Assembly (NCBI RefSeq): GCF_005518285.1 | Contig: NZ_SJDU01000037.1 | Span: 1 to 11,301 of the forward strand | Reading direction: 5' to 3' | DNA from: Brachyspira catarrhinii | GTDB taxonomy: Bacteria; Spirochaetota; Brachyspiria; Brachyspirales; Brachyspiraceae | Length of the DNA: 11,301 nucleotides | Part shown: positions 6,071-11,301 of the stretch, piece after piece | Numbering within the stretch: position 1 is the first letter of the stretch | How the letters are laid out: the number at the start of each line of letters is the position of its first letter | The notes under the pieces: model-generated | Seen by the model: the letters and a program-made list of their open reading frames with translations, nothing else | Databases searched by the model: none | What the model was told of the DNA's origin: nothing | Made by a program: the position numbers and the translations under genes

Positions 6071-6817
6071 TTAATTTTCCTTAAATAATTTTTCCGCCAA
6101 ATTTTTATTTAAAAGCAAATTTGAAATATATTTTCCGTCTTTGAAAACAGCCCAATTATTGAAAACGCAAGGGAGATTTTTAGCTTTTTCGACAGTGTCT
6201 ACTTTTTCTATATTTATTTTAATTTTATTTTCTTTTGCAAATTCTTTTACTTCGATTATGCAGTTAGCTATGAAAGGACATTCATCGCTATAATAAATCG
6301 TCAAATCTTTATTTTTTATTTTCATTTGTTTCGCTGTTTCGTTAAAATACGGAGATTCTTTTCCAAAGTTTAAAGACAATAACTCGAACTCTCCGATATT
6401 ATCTACGGTTTCAAATCCGAATTTTTCAAAAAATTTCTTTTCGGATAAATAAGGTTTTTTCTTTTTGGAACTTATAACGCAGATTCCGTTTTTCTTTTGT
6501 CTTTTAGCGTCTTCAATCGCGTATTTTAAAAGTTCTTTTCCGTAGCCTTTTCCCTTAAACGAACCCGCAACCCATAAACAATAAATATACATAAAATTAT
6601 TTCCGCTCACGGGACAAAAAGATTTTTCAAGCGGAGCGTATTCTATAAATACTTTTCCTCTATCGTTTAATTTTCTAAATACATGTCCGTCTTTTATTCT
6701 CTCTTTAAGCCATTCTTTTTTTAATCTAACGCCGTCTTGATGCTTCTTATCCGAAATAGCGCAACAAATATGCTCGATGCAGATATTTTCTAAATTTAAA
6801 TTAATATATTCGTTCAC
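6071..6817 (-). CDS. yoaP: YoaP-type GNAT acetyltransferase with C-terminal YoaP domain (248 aa)
   Basis: This is a two-domain protein. The N-terminal GNAT domain (about 1-150) has the family start with E-H-I-C-C-A-I-S-D-K-K-H (15-26), and the acetyl-CoA loop G-S-F-K-G-K-G-Y-G-K at 85-94, followed by the K-F-F-E-K-F-G-F segment. The C-terminal YoaP domain (about 170-248) is thioredoxin-like and carries D-E-C-P-F-I-A-N-C (178-186), where Cys180 and Cys186 are spaced wider than a thioredoxin CxxC. Function is unproven in the family; acetylation of a small molecule is expected. The start is GTG with a close AAGAG just upstream, chosen because the family N-terminus begins here. Length is normal. 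It is 26 bp past the O-acetyltransferase remnant. Confidence 0.85.
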   Translation of the reverse strand: MNEYINLNLENICIEHICCAISDKKHQDGVRLKKEWLKERIKDGHVFRKLNDRGKVFIEYAPLEKSFCPVSGNNFMYIYCLWVAGSFKGKGYGKELLKYAIEDAKRQKKNGICVISSKKKKPYLSEKKFFEKFGFETVDNIGEFELLSLNFGKESPYFNETAKQMKIKNKDLTIYYSDECPFIANCIIEVKEFAKENKIKINIEKVDTVEKAKNLPCVFNNWAVFKDGKYISNLLLNKNLAEKLFKEN

Positions 6818-6843
6818 AATCTCTTTTTTTATTTTAAAAATTA

Positions 6844-7398
6844 TTAGATTTTTTTAATTATTTTGCAAGGATTTCCCGCCGCTACAACATTTGAAGGAAT
6901 ATTTTTTGTTATAACGCTTCCGCCTCATATCGTGACATTATCTCCTATTGTTACTCCTGGTAAAACCGTTACATTTCCTCCAATCCAAACATTATTTCCA
7001 ATTTTTATAGGCTTTGCATATTCTAATCCTTTATTTCTAGGTTCTATTTCCAAAGGATGCCCCGCCGTATAAAAACTGCAATTTGGAGCTATAAGAACAT
7101 TGTCGCCAAACTCGACTTTAGCGCAATCCAATATTACGCAATTATAGCTCATATAAAAATTTTCTCCGACATAAATATTATAACCGTAATCGCAATAAAA
7201 ATTTTGCTCAACCGTTATTTGATTTCCTGTTTTAGCAAATAATTTTTTTATAATTTTTTCTCTTTCGACAATATTCGATGGTTTTAAATTGTTATATTGA
7301 TAACAAATATCTTTAGCTTTGCATCTATCTTCCACCAATTCTTTGTTAAAAGCCGCATCGTATAATTCTCCAGCAAGCATTTTTTCTTTTTCAGTCAT
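6844..7398 (-). pseudogene. maa: Maltose/galactoside-type O-acetyltransferase interrupted by one in-frame TGA
   Basis: This is a hexapeptide-repeat sugar O-acetyltransferase (Maa/LacA/NodL group), which acetylates a sugar hydroxyl from acetyl-CoA. The N-terminal maltose-acetyltransferase helix (MTEKEKMLAGELYDA) and His114 in Y-T-A-G-H-P (the LacA His115 position) are intact. After I157 the frame meets TGA at 6925-6927. The same frame then continues G-G-S-V-I-T-K-N-I-P-S-N-V-V-A-A-G-N-P-C-K-I-I-K-K-I to a TAA at 6844, exactly the expected family C-terminus. Homologues have glycine at the stop position, so a single GGA to TGA change explains it. The full frame is 184 codons, a normal length. 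The cut product (157 aa) loses the last helix coils and the acetyl-CoA-side tail, so activity is doubtful. GGAG 7 bp before the ATG at 7398 sets the start. Confidence 0.85.
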
Positions 7399-7405
7399 TT
7401 TTATT

Positions 7406-7409
7406 CTCC
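7406..7409 (-). promoter_or_regulatory. Ribosome binding site of the O-acetyltransferase remnant
   Basis: GGAG on the minus strand, 7 bp before the ATG at 7398. It supports this start over an in-frame ATG at 7419 that lies on the far side of the GGAG. Confidence 0.6.
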
Positions 7410-7442
7410 ATTTATTCAAACGAAATATTATTTAAAATGCAT

Positions 7443-7474
7443 TTTATATTAAATTTATACAAATTCAATATAAA
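7443..7474. repeat. Long AU-rich hairpin between the GNAT and O-acetyltransferase genes
   Basis: The arms 7443-7456 and 7461-7474 pair over 14 positions around a 4-nt loop. On the minus-strand transcript the single non-Watson-Crick pair is G-U. It begins about 10 nt past the GNAT stop codon. No U-tract follows, so it is not a classical terminator; mRNA processing or 3'-end protection is possible. A palindrome, TAAAATGCATTTTA (7433-7446), abuts it. Confidence 0.6.
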
Positions 7475-7483
7475 TATATTCGC

Positions 7484-7948
7484 TCATAAAATTTTCTCCA
7501 TTCCGATTTTTTGAATTTTAAGTCCGATGTTTTTATAGAATTGCATTGCGCTGTCGTTTCCTTCCCAAACATTTAAAGTGAGATTATAACAACCGATTCT
7601 TTTCGCGTATTCCAAAACATAATCGAACAATTTTTTTCCGATTCCTTTCCCCCTGCAATTTTTATCAACGCATAAATCGTCAATATAGAGGCTTCTATAA
7701 TCGCATAAAGATTTTTCGCCATCGTTATTGATTAAAACACAAAAAGCGTAGCCTTCGATTTTTCCGTCCGTTTCGTAAACAAATATCGGTTTTTCTTCGT
7801 CTTTTATAATTTCTTTCAATTCTTCGTCCGTGTATTTTTTGCCGCCAGCTTTGAATAAATCGGGGCGAGCGTCCGAATGCACTTTATGAACTTGATAAAG
7901 TAAATTATTTATTTGTTCCATATCTTTTTCTTTTGCCAATCTTATCAT
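7484..7948 (-). CDS. GNAT family N-acetyltransferase (154 aa)
   Basis: This is a complete single-domain GNAT enzyme. The start I-R-L-A-K-E-K-D gives strand 1. Strands 2-4 include F-V-Y-E-T-D-G-K-I-E-G-Y-A-F (56-69) and L-Y-I-D-D-L-C-V (87-94). The acetyl-CoA pyrophosphate loop is R-G-K-G-I-G at 99-104, and the C-terminus has A-M-Q-F-Y-K-N-I-G. The N-terminal H-x-x-H-S-D-A-R-P-D-L-F motif (21-32) is shared with a group of small-molecule or protein acetyltransferases of unknown substrate. AAGGAG sits 8 bp before the ATG. The stop is TGA at the normal family end, which shows that TGA is used as a stop codon here. Confidence 0.85.
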   Translation of the reverse strand: MIRLAKEKDMEQINNLLYQVHKVHSDARPDLFKAGGKKYTDEELKEIIKDEEKPIFVYETDGKIEGYAFCVLINNDGEKSLCDYRSLYIDDLCVDKNCRGKGIGKKLFDYVLEYAKRIGCYNLTLNVWEGNDSAMQFYKNIGLKIQKIGMEKIL

Positions 7949-7996
7949 AATTTTTTCTCCTTAAAAAAAGTTTTTTGAATATTTATTTTTATTTTT

Positions 7997-8824
7997 TTAT
8001 TTAAATTCTATTTTTATAATTTGCATATTAAAAATTTTGTCGGTAAAAATATTAAAAAATTTGTATAATAATCTTATATCTTTTAATTTTCTATAACCGT
8101 TCATATAAGATTTGCTCGAAACATTTTCAAAATTATCGCTCCAACTTTTTAATTCTTCCAAATTATCAGAAATGCAAAAATAAGAGCCGACTTCTTTCAT
8201 ATCCATAGTTTTTAAAAGTCTTAAAACCATTTTCAATCCCGTTTTATTGCAAGTGTCAAAAGCCAAAGCGCCGCATTTAAAATATTCCGACATTTTAACG
8301 AAAAGATTTTTAACTTCTTCTTTTTTGAAATAATAAAAAACGCCCGAAGCCACAAAAATCACGCCTTTGTCTTTTTCGATTTTTTCAAACCATGAATAAT
8401 CGTTTAAGTCGCAGGCAATATTAAATTCGTTATCTTGTTTCTCCAATAATTCTTCTCTCGTTTTTATAACTTCTTCAAAATCCAAATTATAGCCCTTGCA
8501 TTTTCCGTTGTTCACGCTCGAAAATAAATCGTTTAATCCGCATCCTAAATTGACTACCGAAGCATCTTCTCGTTTTTTCAAATATTCTTTAATCTCGCAT
8601 TCCAAATCGAATTCTCTTTGGGCGACTTCTAAAGCTCCATACAATCCAATAGCCGAATTAAAATATTTTTCTTTATCCGAAAAGTCGTAATCAATTTTAT
8701 TAATTATGTCATCGGAGGATTTATCGCCAATTAAATCTGGAAATTTTTCTTTCGCTATTTTTCTCGAGTATAACGGAATAATCAAAGTTTCTTGAACCGT
8801 ATTTTTTTCTATTTTTTGTTTCAT
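7997..8824 (-). CDS. Class I SAM-dependent methyltransferase, LCM/Ppm1 type (275 aa)
   Basis: The leucine-carboxyl-methyltransferase-like family (PF04072, COG3315) is recognised by the N-terminal V-Q-E-T-L-I-I-P-L-Y-S-R-K (10-22), A-Q-R-E-F-D (68-73) and the SAM-binding V-V-N-L-G-C-G-L-N-D (90-99). After these come N-L-D-F (acidic end of strand 2), A-C-D-L-N-D-Y-S-W and F-V-A-S-G-V-F-Y-Y-F. Bacterial members methylate carboxyl or hydroxyl groups of small molecules, and the substrate here is unknown. Length is normal. AAGGA lies about 7 bp before the ATG. It is the first gene of the long array, behind a good promoter and a structured leader. CpG is frequent (37 in 828 bp), unlike the middle of the array. 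Confidence 0.85.
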   Translation of the reverse strand: MKQKIEKNTVQETLIIPLYSRKIAKEKFPDLIGDKSSDDIINKIDYDFSDKEKYFNSAIGLYGALEVAQREFDLECEIKEYLKKREDASVVNLGCGLNDLFSSVNNGKCKGYNLDFEEVIKTREELLEKQDNEFNIACDLNDYSWFEKIEKDKGVIFVASGVFYYFKKEEVKNLFVKMSEYFKCGALAFDTCNKTGLKMVLRLLKTMDMKEVGSYFCISDNLEELKSWSDNFENVSSKSYMNGYRKLKDIRLLYKFFNIFTDKIFNMQIIKIEFK

Positions 8825-8888
8825 GTTAATTCCTTAATTTTTATTAGAGTTTAATTATATATTAAAAATAAAAATACCGATAAAATCA

Positions 8889-8919
8889 GTCCTCGACTAA
8901 CATAATGCCAGACGAGGAC
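8889..8919. repeat. GC-rich hairpin in the leader of the array
   Basis: GTCCTCG (8889-8895) pairs perfectly with CGAGGAC (8913-8919) across a 17-nt loop. On the minus transcript it lies about 65-95 nt before the methyltransferase ATG. U-rich sequence follows only after a 3-nt gap and is interrupted, so attenuation is possible but not clear. Its left part, CCTCGACTAA, recurs at 9062-9071 in the repeat mosaic. Confidence 0.55.
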
Positions 8920-8935
8920 CTTATAAAGGAGGTTC

Positions 8936-8964
8936 ATAATAAATTTACAAAGCAAATTTATTAT
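8936..8964. repeat. Perfect 11-bp inverted repeat in the leader of the array
   Basis: ATAATAAATTT (8936-8946) and AAATTTATTAT (8954-8964) are exact inverted arms with a 7-nt loop, ACAAAGC. On the minus transcript this hairpin forms shortly after the predicted start and is followed by ACCTCCTTTA, which has the anti-Shine-Dalgarno sequence. Confidence 0.65.
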
Positions 8965-9003
8965 ATATAAAACCAAATCAAAAAATTATTTTATTTATAG
9001 ATA

Positions 9004-9032
9004 ATTATATCTCCAAAATAATAATATTTCAA
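9004..9032 (-). promoter_or_regulatory. Sigma-70-type promoter of the 17-gene array
   Basis: On the minus strand TTGAAA (9027-9032) is followed after exactly 17 bp by TATAAT (9004-9009). Transcription would begin near 8997 and give a leader of about 170 nt before the methyltransferase ATG at 8824. Confidence 0.7.
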
Positions 9033-9051
9033 TACTTAATTCCATTTTTTT

Positions 9052-9157
9052 ATTGTCATAACCTCGACTAAAATCTGCCGAAGACATGGCAATCTTTGTC
9101 ATCGCCTCGCGGCGCACAGCGTGTGCGAGCCTGTGGCATAGCAATCCAATTTTGGAA
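9052..9157. repeat. Diverged copy of the repeat element, GC-rich
   Basis: It starts TTGTCAT (9052-9058 region) and contains GGCAATC and GCAATCC, words shared with the element at 9251-9351. Two palindromes are nested: CGCACA/TGTGCG at 9113-9127 and TCCAA/TTGGA at 9145-9156. The stretch is far more GC-rich than its surroundings and has no reading frame. Confidence 0.5.
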
Positions 9158-9175
9158 TAGCGCTTTTTATAACAG

Positions 9176-9196
9176 CAAGGTGGCTTCAGCCCCTTG
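9176..9196. repeat. Hairpin repeat, imperfect copy
   Basis: CAAGGTGGCT and AGCCCCTTG form inverted arms with one mismatch. It shares the CAAGG...CCCCTTG ends with the perfect palindrome at 9219-9238. Confidence 0.55.
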
Positions 9197-9218
9197 TGTT
9201 TCCTCTGCAGTTTGCATG

Positions 9219-9238
9219 CAAGGGGTTAAAACCCCTTG
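9219..9238. repeat. Hairpin repeat, perfect copy
   Basis: CAAGGGGTT and AACCCCTTG are exact 9-bp inverted arms around AA. Together with 9176-9196 it makes two closely spaced hairpins of one family. Confidence 0.65.
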
Positions 9239-9250
9239 TTATTTTGTTCG

Positions 9251-9351
9251 TTGTCATTGCGAGCTTCGGTAGAAGCGTGGCAATCCACTTTTTAGATTAC
9301 TCGCCAACGGCGGGCTTTAGCCTCGGCTATAAAATAGCCTCGTAATGACAA
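9251..9351. repeat. 101-bp interspersed repeat with inverted ends (MITE- or REP-like)
   Basis: TTGTCATTGCGAG at 9251-9263 and CTCGTAATGACAA at 9339-9351 are 13-bp terminal inverted repeats with one mismatch. The inside carries GTGGCAATCC. No open frame and no clear target-site duplication are visible. Elements starting TTGTCATTGCGAG are common dispersed repeats in several bacterial groups, as far as I recall. Confidence 0.65.
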
Positions 9352-9364
9352 TTAAATCAAAAAC

Positions 9365-9399
9365 AAAAAAAGTCGAAAGAGTATCTCTACTCTCTCGAC
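9365..9399 (-). terminator. Rho-independent terminator of the lipoprotein gene
   Basis: The arms 9372-9383 and 9388-9399 pair over 12 positions with one mismatch and a 4-nt loop (TCTC). On the minus strand the stem is followed at once by seven T residues. It lies 69 bp past the lipoprotein stop codon and separates that unit from the array. Confidence 0.9.
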
Positions 9400-9467
9400 C
9401 ATTTTAAATTAGAAGGATTTGTGTTATACAACTTAAAACAAAGCAGTATAATTCTCGATATTGTCAA

Positions 9468-10958
9468 TTAGTTATTTCCGCCGCCTAAACCGCCCAAATT
9501 AGGATTATAATATTCGTCATCCACTCTTATTTTACTTTCGTTATTGACTACTCTCGCATCCAAATAACCTCTCGTAAATCTTCTTTGAACGACATTAAAT
9601 CTGTTCTCGCCTTCTCCGCTACCTTCGGCAAAAGCTTCTTCTGCAACGGTAACTATAGTTCCGTCCTTTAAAACGGCAACCGAACCTATACCGCATGCTT
9701 TAGACATTTGCATAGCGCTGTTTTCTTGCAATTTATCGGCATCGCTCAATACGGCTAAAGTAAGAAGCTCGTTTATTACGAAACCGTTCATATACTGTCC
9801 CGTCCTATTTCTCGTATTGATGAAATATGCCGAGCCGTCTGTTCCTTTAGCTATTTCAAAGTTATTTTCAGAATCATTGAAACTTGATTGTCCTGCCTGA
9901 GTAATGTCTTTTTTAGCGGCGGAAGCATCCTCTAAAGTAGCCGTATATATTCCTATAGGTTTTGCAACTTTATCTTTAGTAACATTCGGAACTGCTGCAA
10001 GCGTTACCGTAGTTCCGCTCACTGACAAGCCCGTAGCTATTTTGTAAGTATTTTGGTCAAAGTTATGACTAGGTCCAAATTTCCAAGTCGCTCCCGCATC
10101 TTCAGAATAAAGAACCAAAAGCCCTTGAGTGACATTAGCCGTGCCATTTTTTTGAATGAGAGTTAAAGGCAAAACAAATTTTTGTCCGTCAATTTTTCCT
10201 TTTCCCCATCTCGTATAAATGGAGTTATAGTTTGCGTTGACTTTTTCGCCAACATAAGCTTTAATAGCCTCGCTTCCCGTTAATGCTTCTGATGCGCCAT
10301 CAGGAGTATATGTAATATTTAAATCCGTCCAGTCGCTGCTCCAAGTAATACTGTCCGAACCTGCCGTTCCTTTAATTATTTTTACCTCGGATACTAATCC
10401 GTTTCTTTCTGGCATTGCGCCAGAGCCTGATGCGGCTACTACCGTTATCTCGTTTCCATTGGCAAAAACCACGGCTGAAGCTTTAGAAAGCGTAAAGTCG
10501 TTTTTTGCAGAAGAGCCTAATCCTACTATATTGCCAGAGCCTTCTCCATAATTGAGTTCGTTTCCGCCTCTATTGTTCGCAAAATAGATTATATCCACTC
10601 TCGCATTTCCGTCTACGCCGACATCGTCCACTCCGCCTGCTCCGTATCTTTTTTCTAAGAACATAGCGATTCCTTTATTATCGTTGTAAGTAACCACAAC
10701 TGGAGAACGATAATAAGCTTCGCCGTCCATAGAGTCGGCTAATAATCTGATATGAAGCATTTCGTTATTATAACCCGCCTTTTGCTCTTCATTTAACATA
10801 CCATCGCTTCCGCCAACATTAGTGACTTTATCGTCTGGTCTTTCAAGCTCAAATCCTCCTTCCGTAGGTTTTTTACTTTTACAGCTTATGCCAACCCACG
10901 CAAGCAATAAAACTGTAGCTAAAACGATTAGCCTTTTTGTAAAATATTTTTTAGACAT
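9468..10958 (-). CDS. Sialidase-like beta-propeller lipoprotein (496 aa)
   Basis: This is a surface or periplasmic lipoprotein. A basic start (KKYFTKR) and a hydrophobic stretch at 10-24 end in V-G-I-S-C, so Cys26 is the likely lipid anchor of a loose spirochaete lipobox. The body is beta-rich and sialidase-like. Y-R-S-P at 83-86 resembles the F/Y-R-I-P arginine motif, E-K-R at 102-104 and D-D at 111-112 match the next conserved positions, an Asp-box S-x-D-x-G-x-T-W lies at 285-292, and T-R-N-R-T-G near 385 could give the third arginine. Only one Asp-box is clear, so sugar binding without catalysis is also possible. The tail is glycine-rich (GGLGGGNN). Promoter, AGGAGG 8 bp before the ATG and terminator make it a single-gene unit. 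GC is clearly higher than in the array. Confidence 0.75.
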   Translation of the reverse strand: MSKKYFTKRLIVLATVLLLAWVGISCKSKKPTEGGFELERPDDKVTNVGGSDGMLNEEQKAGYNNEMLHIRLLADSMDGEAYYRSPVVVTYNDNKGIAMFLEKRYGAGGVDDVGVDGNARVDIIYFANNRGGNELNYGEGSGNIVGLGSSAKNDFTLSKASAVVFANGNEITVVAASGSGAMPERNGLVSEVKIIKGTAGSDSITWSSDWTDLNITYTPDGASEALTGSEAIKAYVGEKVNANYNSIYTRWGKGKIDGQKFVLPLTLIQKNGTANVTQGLLVLYSEDAGATWKFGPSHNFDQNTYKIATGLSVSGTTVTLAAVPNVTKDKVAKPIGIYTATLEDASAAKKDITQAGQSSFNDSENNFEIAKGTDGSAYFINTRNRTGQYMNGFVINELLTLAVLSDADKLQENSAMQMSKACGIGSVAVLKDGTIVTVAEEAFAEGSGEGENRFNVVQRRFTRGYLDARVVNNESKIRVDDEYYNPNLGGLGGGNN

Positions 10959-10966
10959 AATAATGT

Positions 10967-10972
10967 CCTCCT
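10967..10972 (-). promoter_or_regulatory. Strong ribosome binding site of the lipoprotein gene
   Basis: AGGAGG on the minus strand, 8 bp before the ATG at 10958. It sits in the long leader downstream of the pentanucleotide tract, and inside an overlapping reading frame that runs from the tract across the start codon to a stop at 10928. Confidence 0.85.
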
Positions 10973-11006
10973 AAAATAGAATTTTTTATAAATAACGGAA
11001 AATAAT

Positions 11007-11201
11007 TCATTTAAAGAATAATCTCCAATATTTATCGAACCTAATGCGAGTAAAGATTCCCGCAAAATGTTTAATGAAATTTTTAATTGATAAAAAAGTT
11101 TTGAGAATATATTTATGACTTGTCGAGACAATAATGGCGACATGACATGACATGACATGACAATCGTTTATACAGTATTTCAATTTACAGTGTCTAATCA
11201 T
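11007..11201 (-). CDS. Possible leader reading frame containing the pentanucleotide tract (64 aa)
   Basis: An ATG about 20 nt past the predicted transcription start opens a 64-codon frame that runs through the (GACAT)n tract and stops 34 bp before the AGGAGG of the lipoprotein gene. The predicted peptide is rich in Cys and His at first (C-H-V-M-S-C-H-V across the tract) and basic later. The ribosome binding site is weak (GAAGAG), and nothing in the peptide matches a family I know. It may be translated only as a regulatory frame, or not at all. I list it because the tract changes which downstream frame a ribosome would enter. Confidence 0.25.
   Translation of the reverse strand: MIRHCKLKYCINDCHVMSCHVAIIVSTSHKYILKTFLSIKNFIKHFAGIFTRIRFDKYWRLFFK
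11139..11162. repeat. (GACAT)4.8 pentanucleotide tandem repeat
   Basis: Four perfect GACAT units and a partial fifth (GACA) lie in the leader of the lipoprotein gene, about 180 bp before its start codon. A unit length of five is not a multiple of three, so slippage would shift any reading frame that crosses it. Confidence 0.85.
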
Positions 11202-11228
11202 CGTTTTTTCTCTTCACTTTCTACACTA

Positions 11229-11256
11229 ATTATAACAAACTTTTAAAAAAAGTCAA
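11229..11256 (-). promoter_or_regulatory. Sigma-70-type promoter of the lipoprotein gene
   Basis: On the minus strand TTGACT (11251-11256) is followed after 16 bp by a perfect TATAAT (11229-11234). Transcription would start near 11222, leaving a leader of about 260 nt. Positions 11257-11301 are AT-rich and hold nothing else that I can support. Confidence 0.8.
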
Positions 11257-11301
11257 GAAAAAAATTTATAATTTTCTTAAAAAAATTTATTTATTTTTAT
11301 A

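Noticed and set aside
6925..6927. TGA read as glycine (genetic code 25) or tryptophan (code 4) in the O-acetyltransferase
   Set aside because: The other genes carry no internal TGA, tryptophan is written TGG, and the GNAT gene just upstream ends at TGA at its normal length. A point mutation is simpler.
6863..7072. Plus-strand open frame opposite the O-acetyltransferase
   Set aside because: It is antisense to a recognised gene, has no ribosome binding site and encodes a low-complexity peptide. The same holds for the other plus-strand frames in the window.
8854..8859. TATAAT close to the methyltransferase gene as its promoter
   Set aside because: No acceptable -35 box lies 15-19 bp upstream, and a complete promoter exists at 9004-9032.
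8925..8933. AAAGGAGGT on the plus strand as a ribosome binding site of a plus-strand gene
   Set aside because: No start codon or open frame follows. On the minus strand the same bases form the leader stretch described above.
9052..9351. Remnant of an insertion sequence or a tRNA/rRNA fragment
   Set aside because: No transposase-like reading frame, no target-site duplication, and no cloverleaf or rRNA-like stretch was found; short dispersed repeats fit better.
11139..11162. Pentamer tandem as part of a CRISPR array
   Set aside because: Units are five bases with no spacers.

Overview
The window looks like accessory chromosome of a very AT-rich anaerobe, most likely a spirochaete of the Brachyspira type. 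The reasons are low GC throughout, a long signal peptide with a loose spirochaete-style lipobox on the one surface protein, and gene families typical of gut anaerobes. The genus is an inference from content, not from a marker gene. Every gene I can support lies on the minus strand, so the window is best read from high to low coordinates.

Region 1 (about 11256 to 9365) is one self-contained unit. It has a near-consensus promoter (TTGACT, 16 bp, TATAAT), a leader of about 260 nt that carries a (GACAT)n tract inside a possible upstream reading frame, a strong ribosome binding site, a 496-residue sialidase-like lipoprotein, and a clean rho-independent terminator.

Region 2 (about 9351 to 8825) has no gene. 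Its upper part is a mosaic of GC-richer repeat fragments and palindromes, including a 101-bp element with inverted ends. Its lower part holds a good promoter (TTGAAA, 17 bp, TATAAT) and a structured leader for the next unit.

Region 3 (8824 to 112) is a run of 17 tightly packed co-directional genes ending at a terminator at 63-91. In transcription order they are: an LCM-type methyltransferase, a GNAT acetyltransferase, a maltose/galactoside-type O-acetyltransferase broken by one TGA, a YoaP-type GNAT, a DUF4304-like protein, a DUF2185/immunity-like protein, a tiny GNAT (PF14542 type), a ProXp/PrdX-type tRNA-editing protein, a DUF3781 protein, a TIGR04076 protein, a Vat-family streptogramin A acetyltransferase, a GIY-YIG-like protein, a 75-residue conserved small protein, a four-helix membrane protein, an alpha/beta hydrolase, an atypical cytidine/blasticidin-type deaminase and a truncated DUF998-like membrane protein. 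They share no pathway. What they share is that each is a small stand-alone enzyme that modifies, detoxifies or edits something. The content resembles a gene-cassette array, although I find no integrase and no canonical attC site. Short repeats lie in several gene junctions, one internal promoter overlaps a palindrome, and CpG density changes sharply between blocks. Together these suggest the array was assembled piecewise from different donors.

The most notable points are the cassette-like array itself, the intergenic repeat family in its centre, the pentanucleotide tract that could switch the leader reading frame ahead of the sialidase-like lipoprotein, the single nonsense codon in the O-acetyltransferase, and the intact Vat-type drug acetyltransferase.
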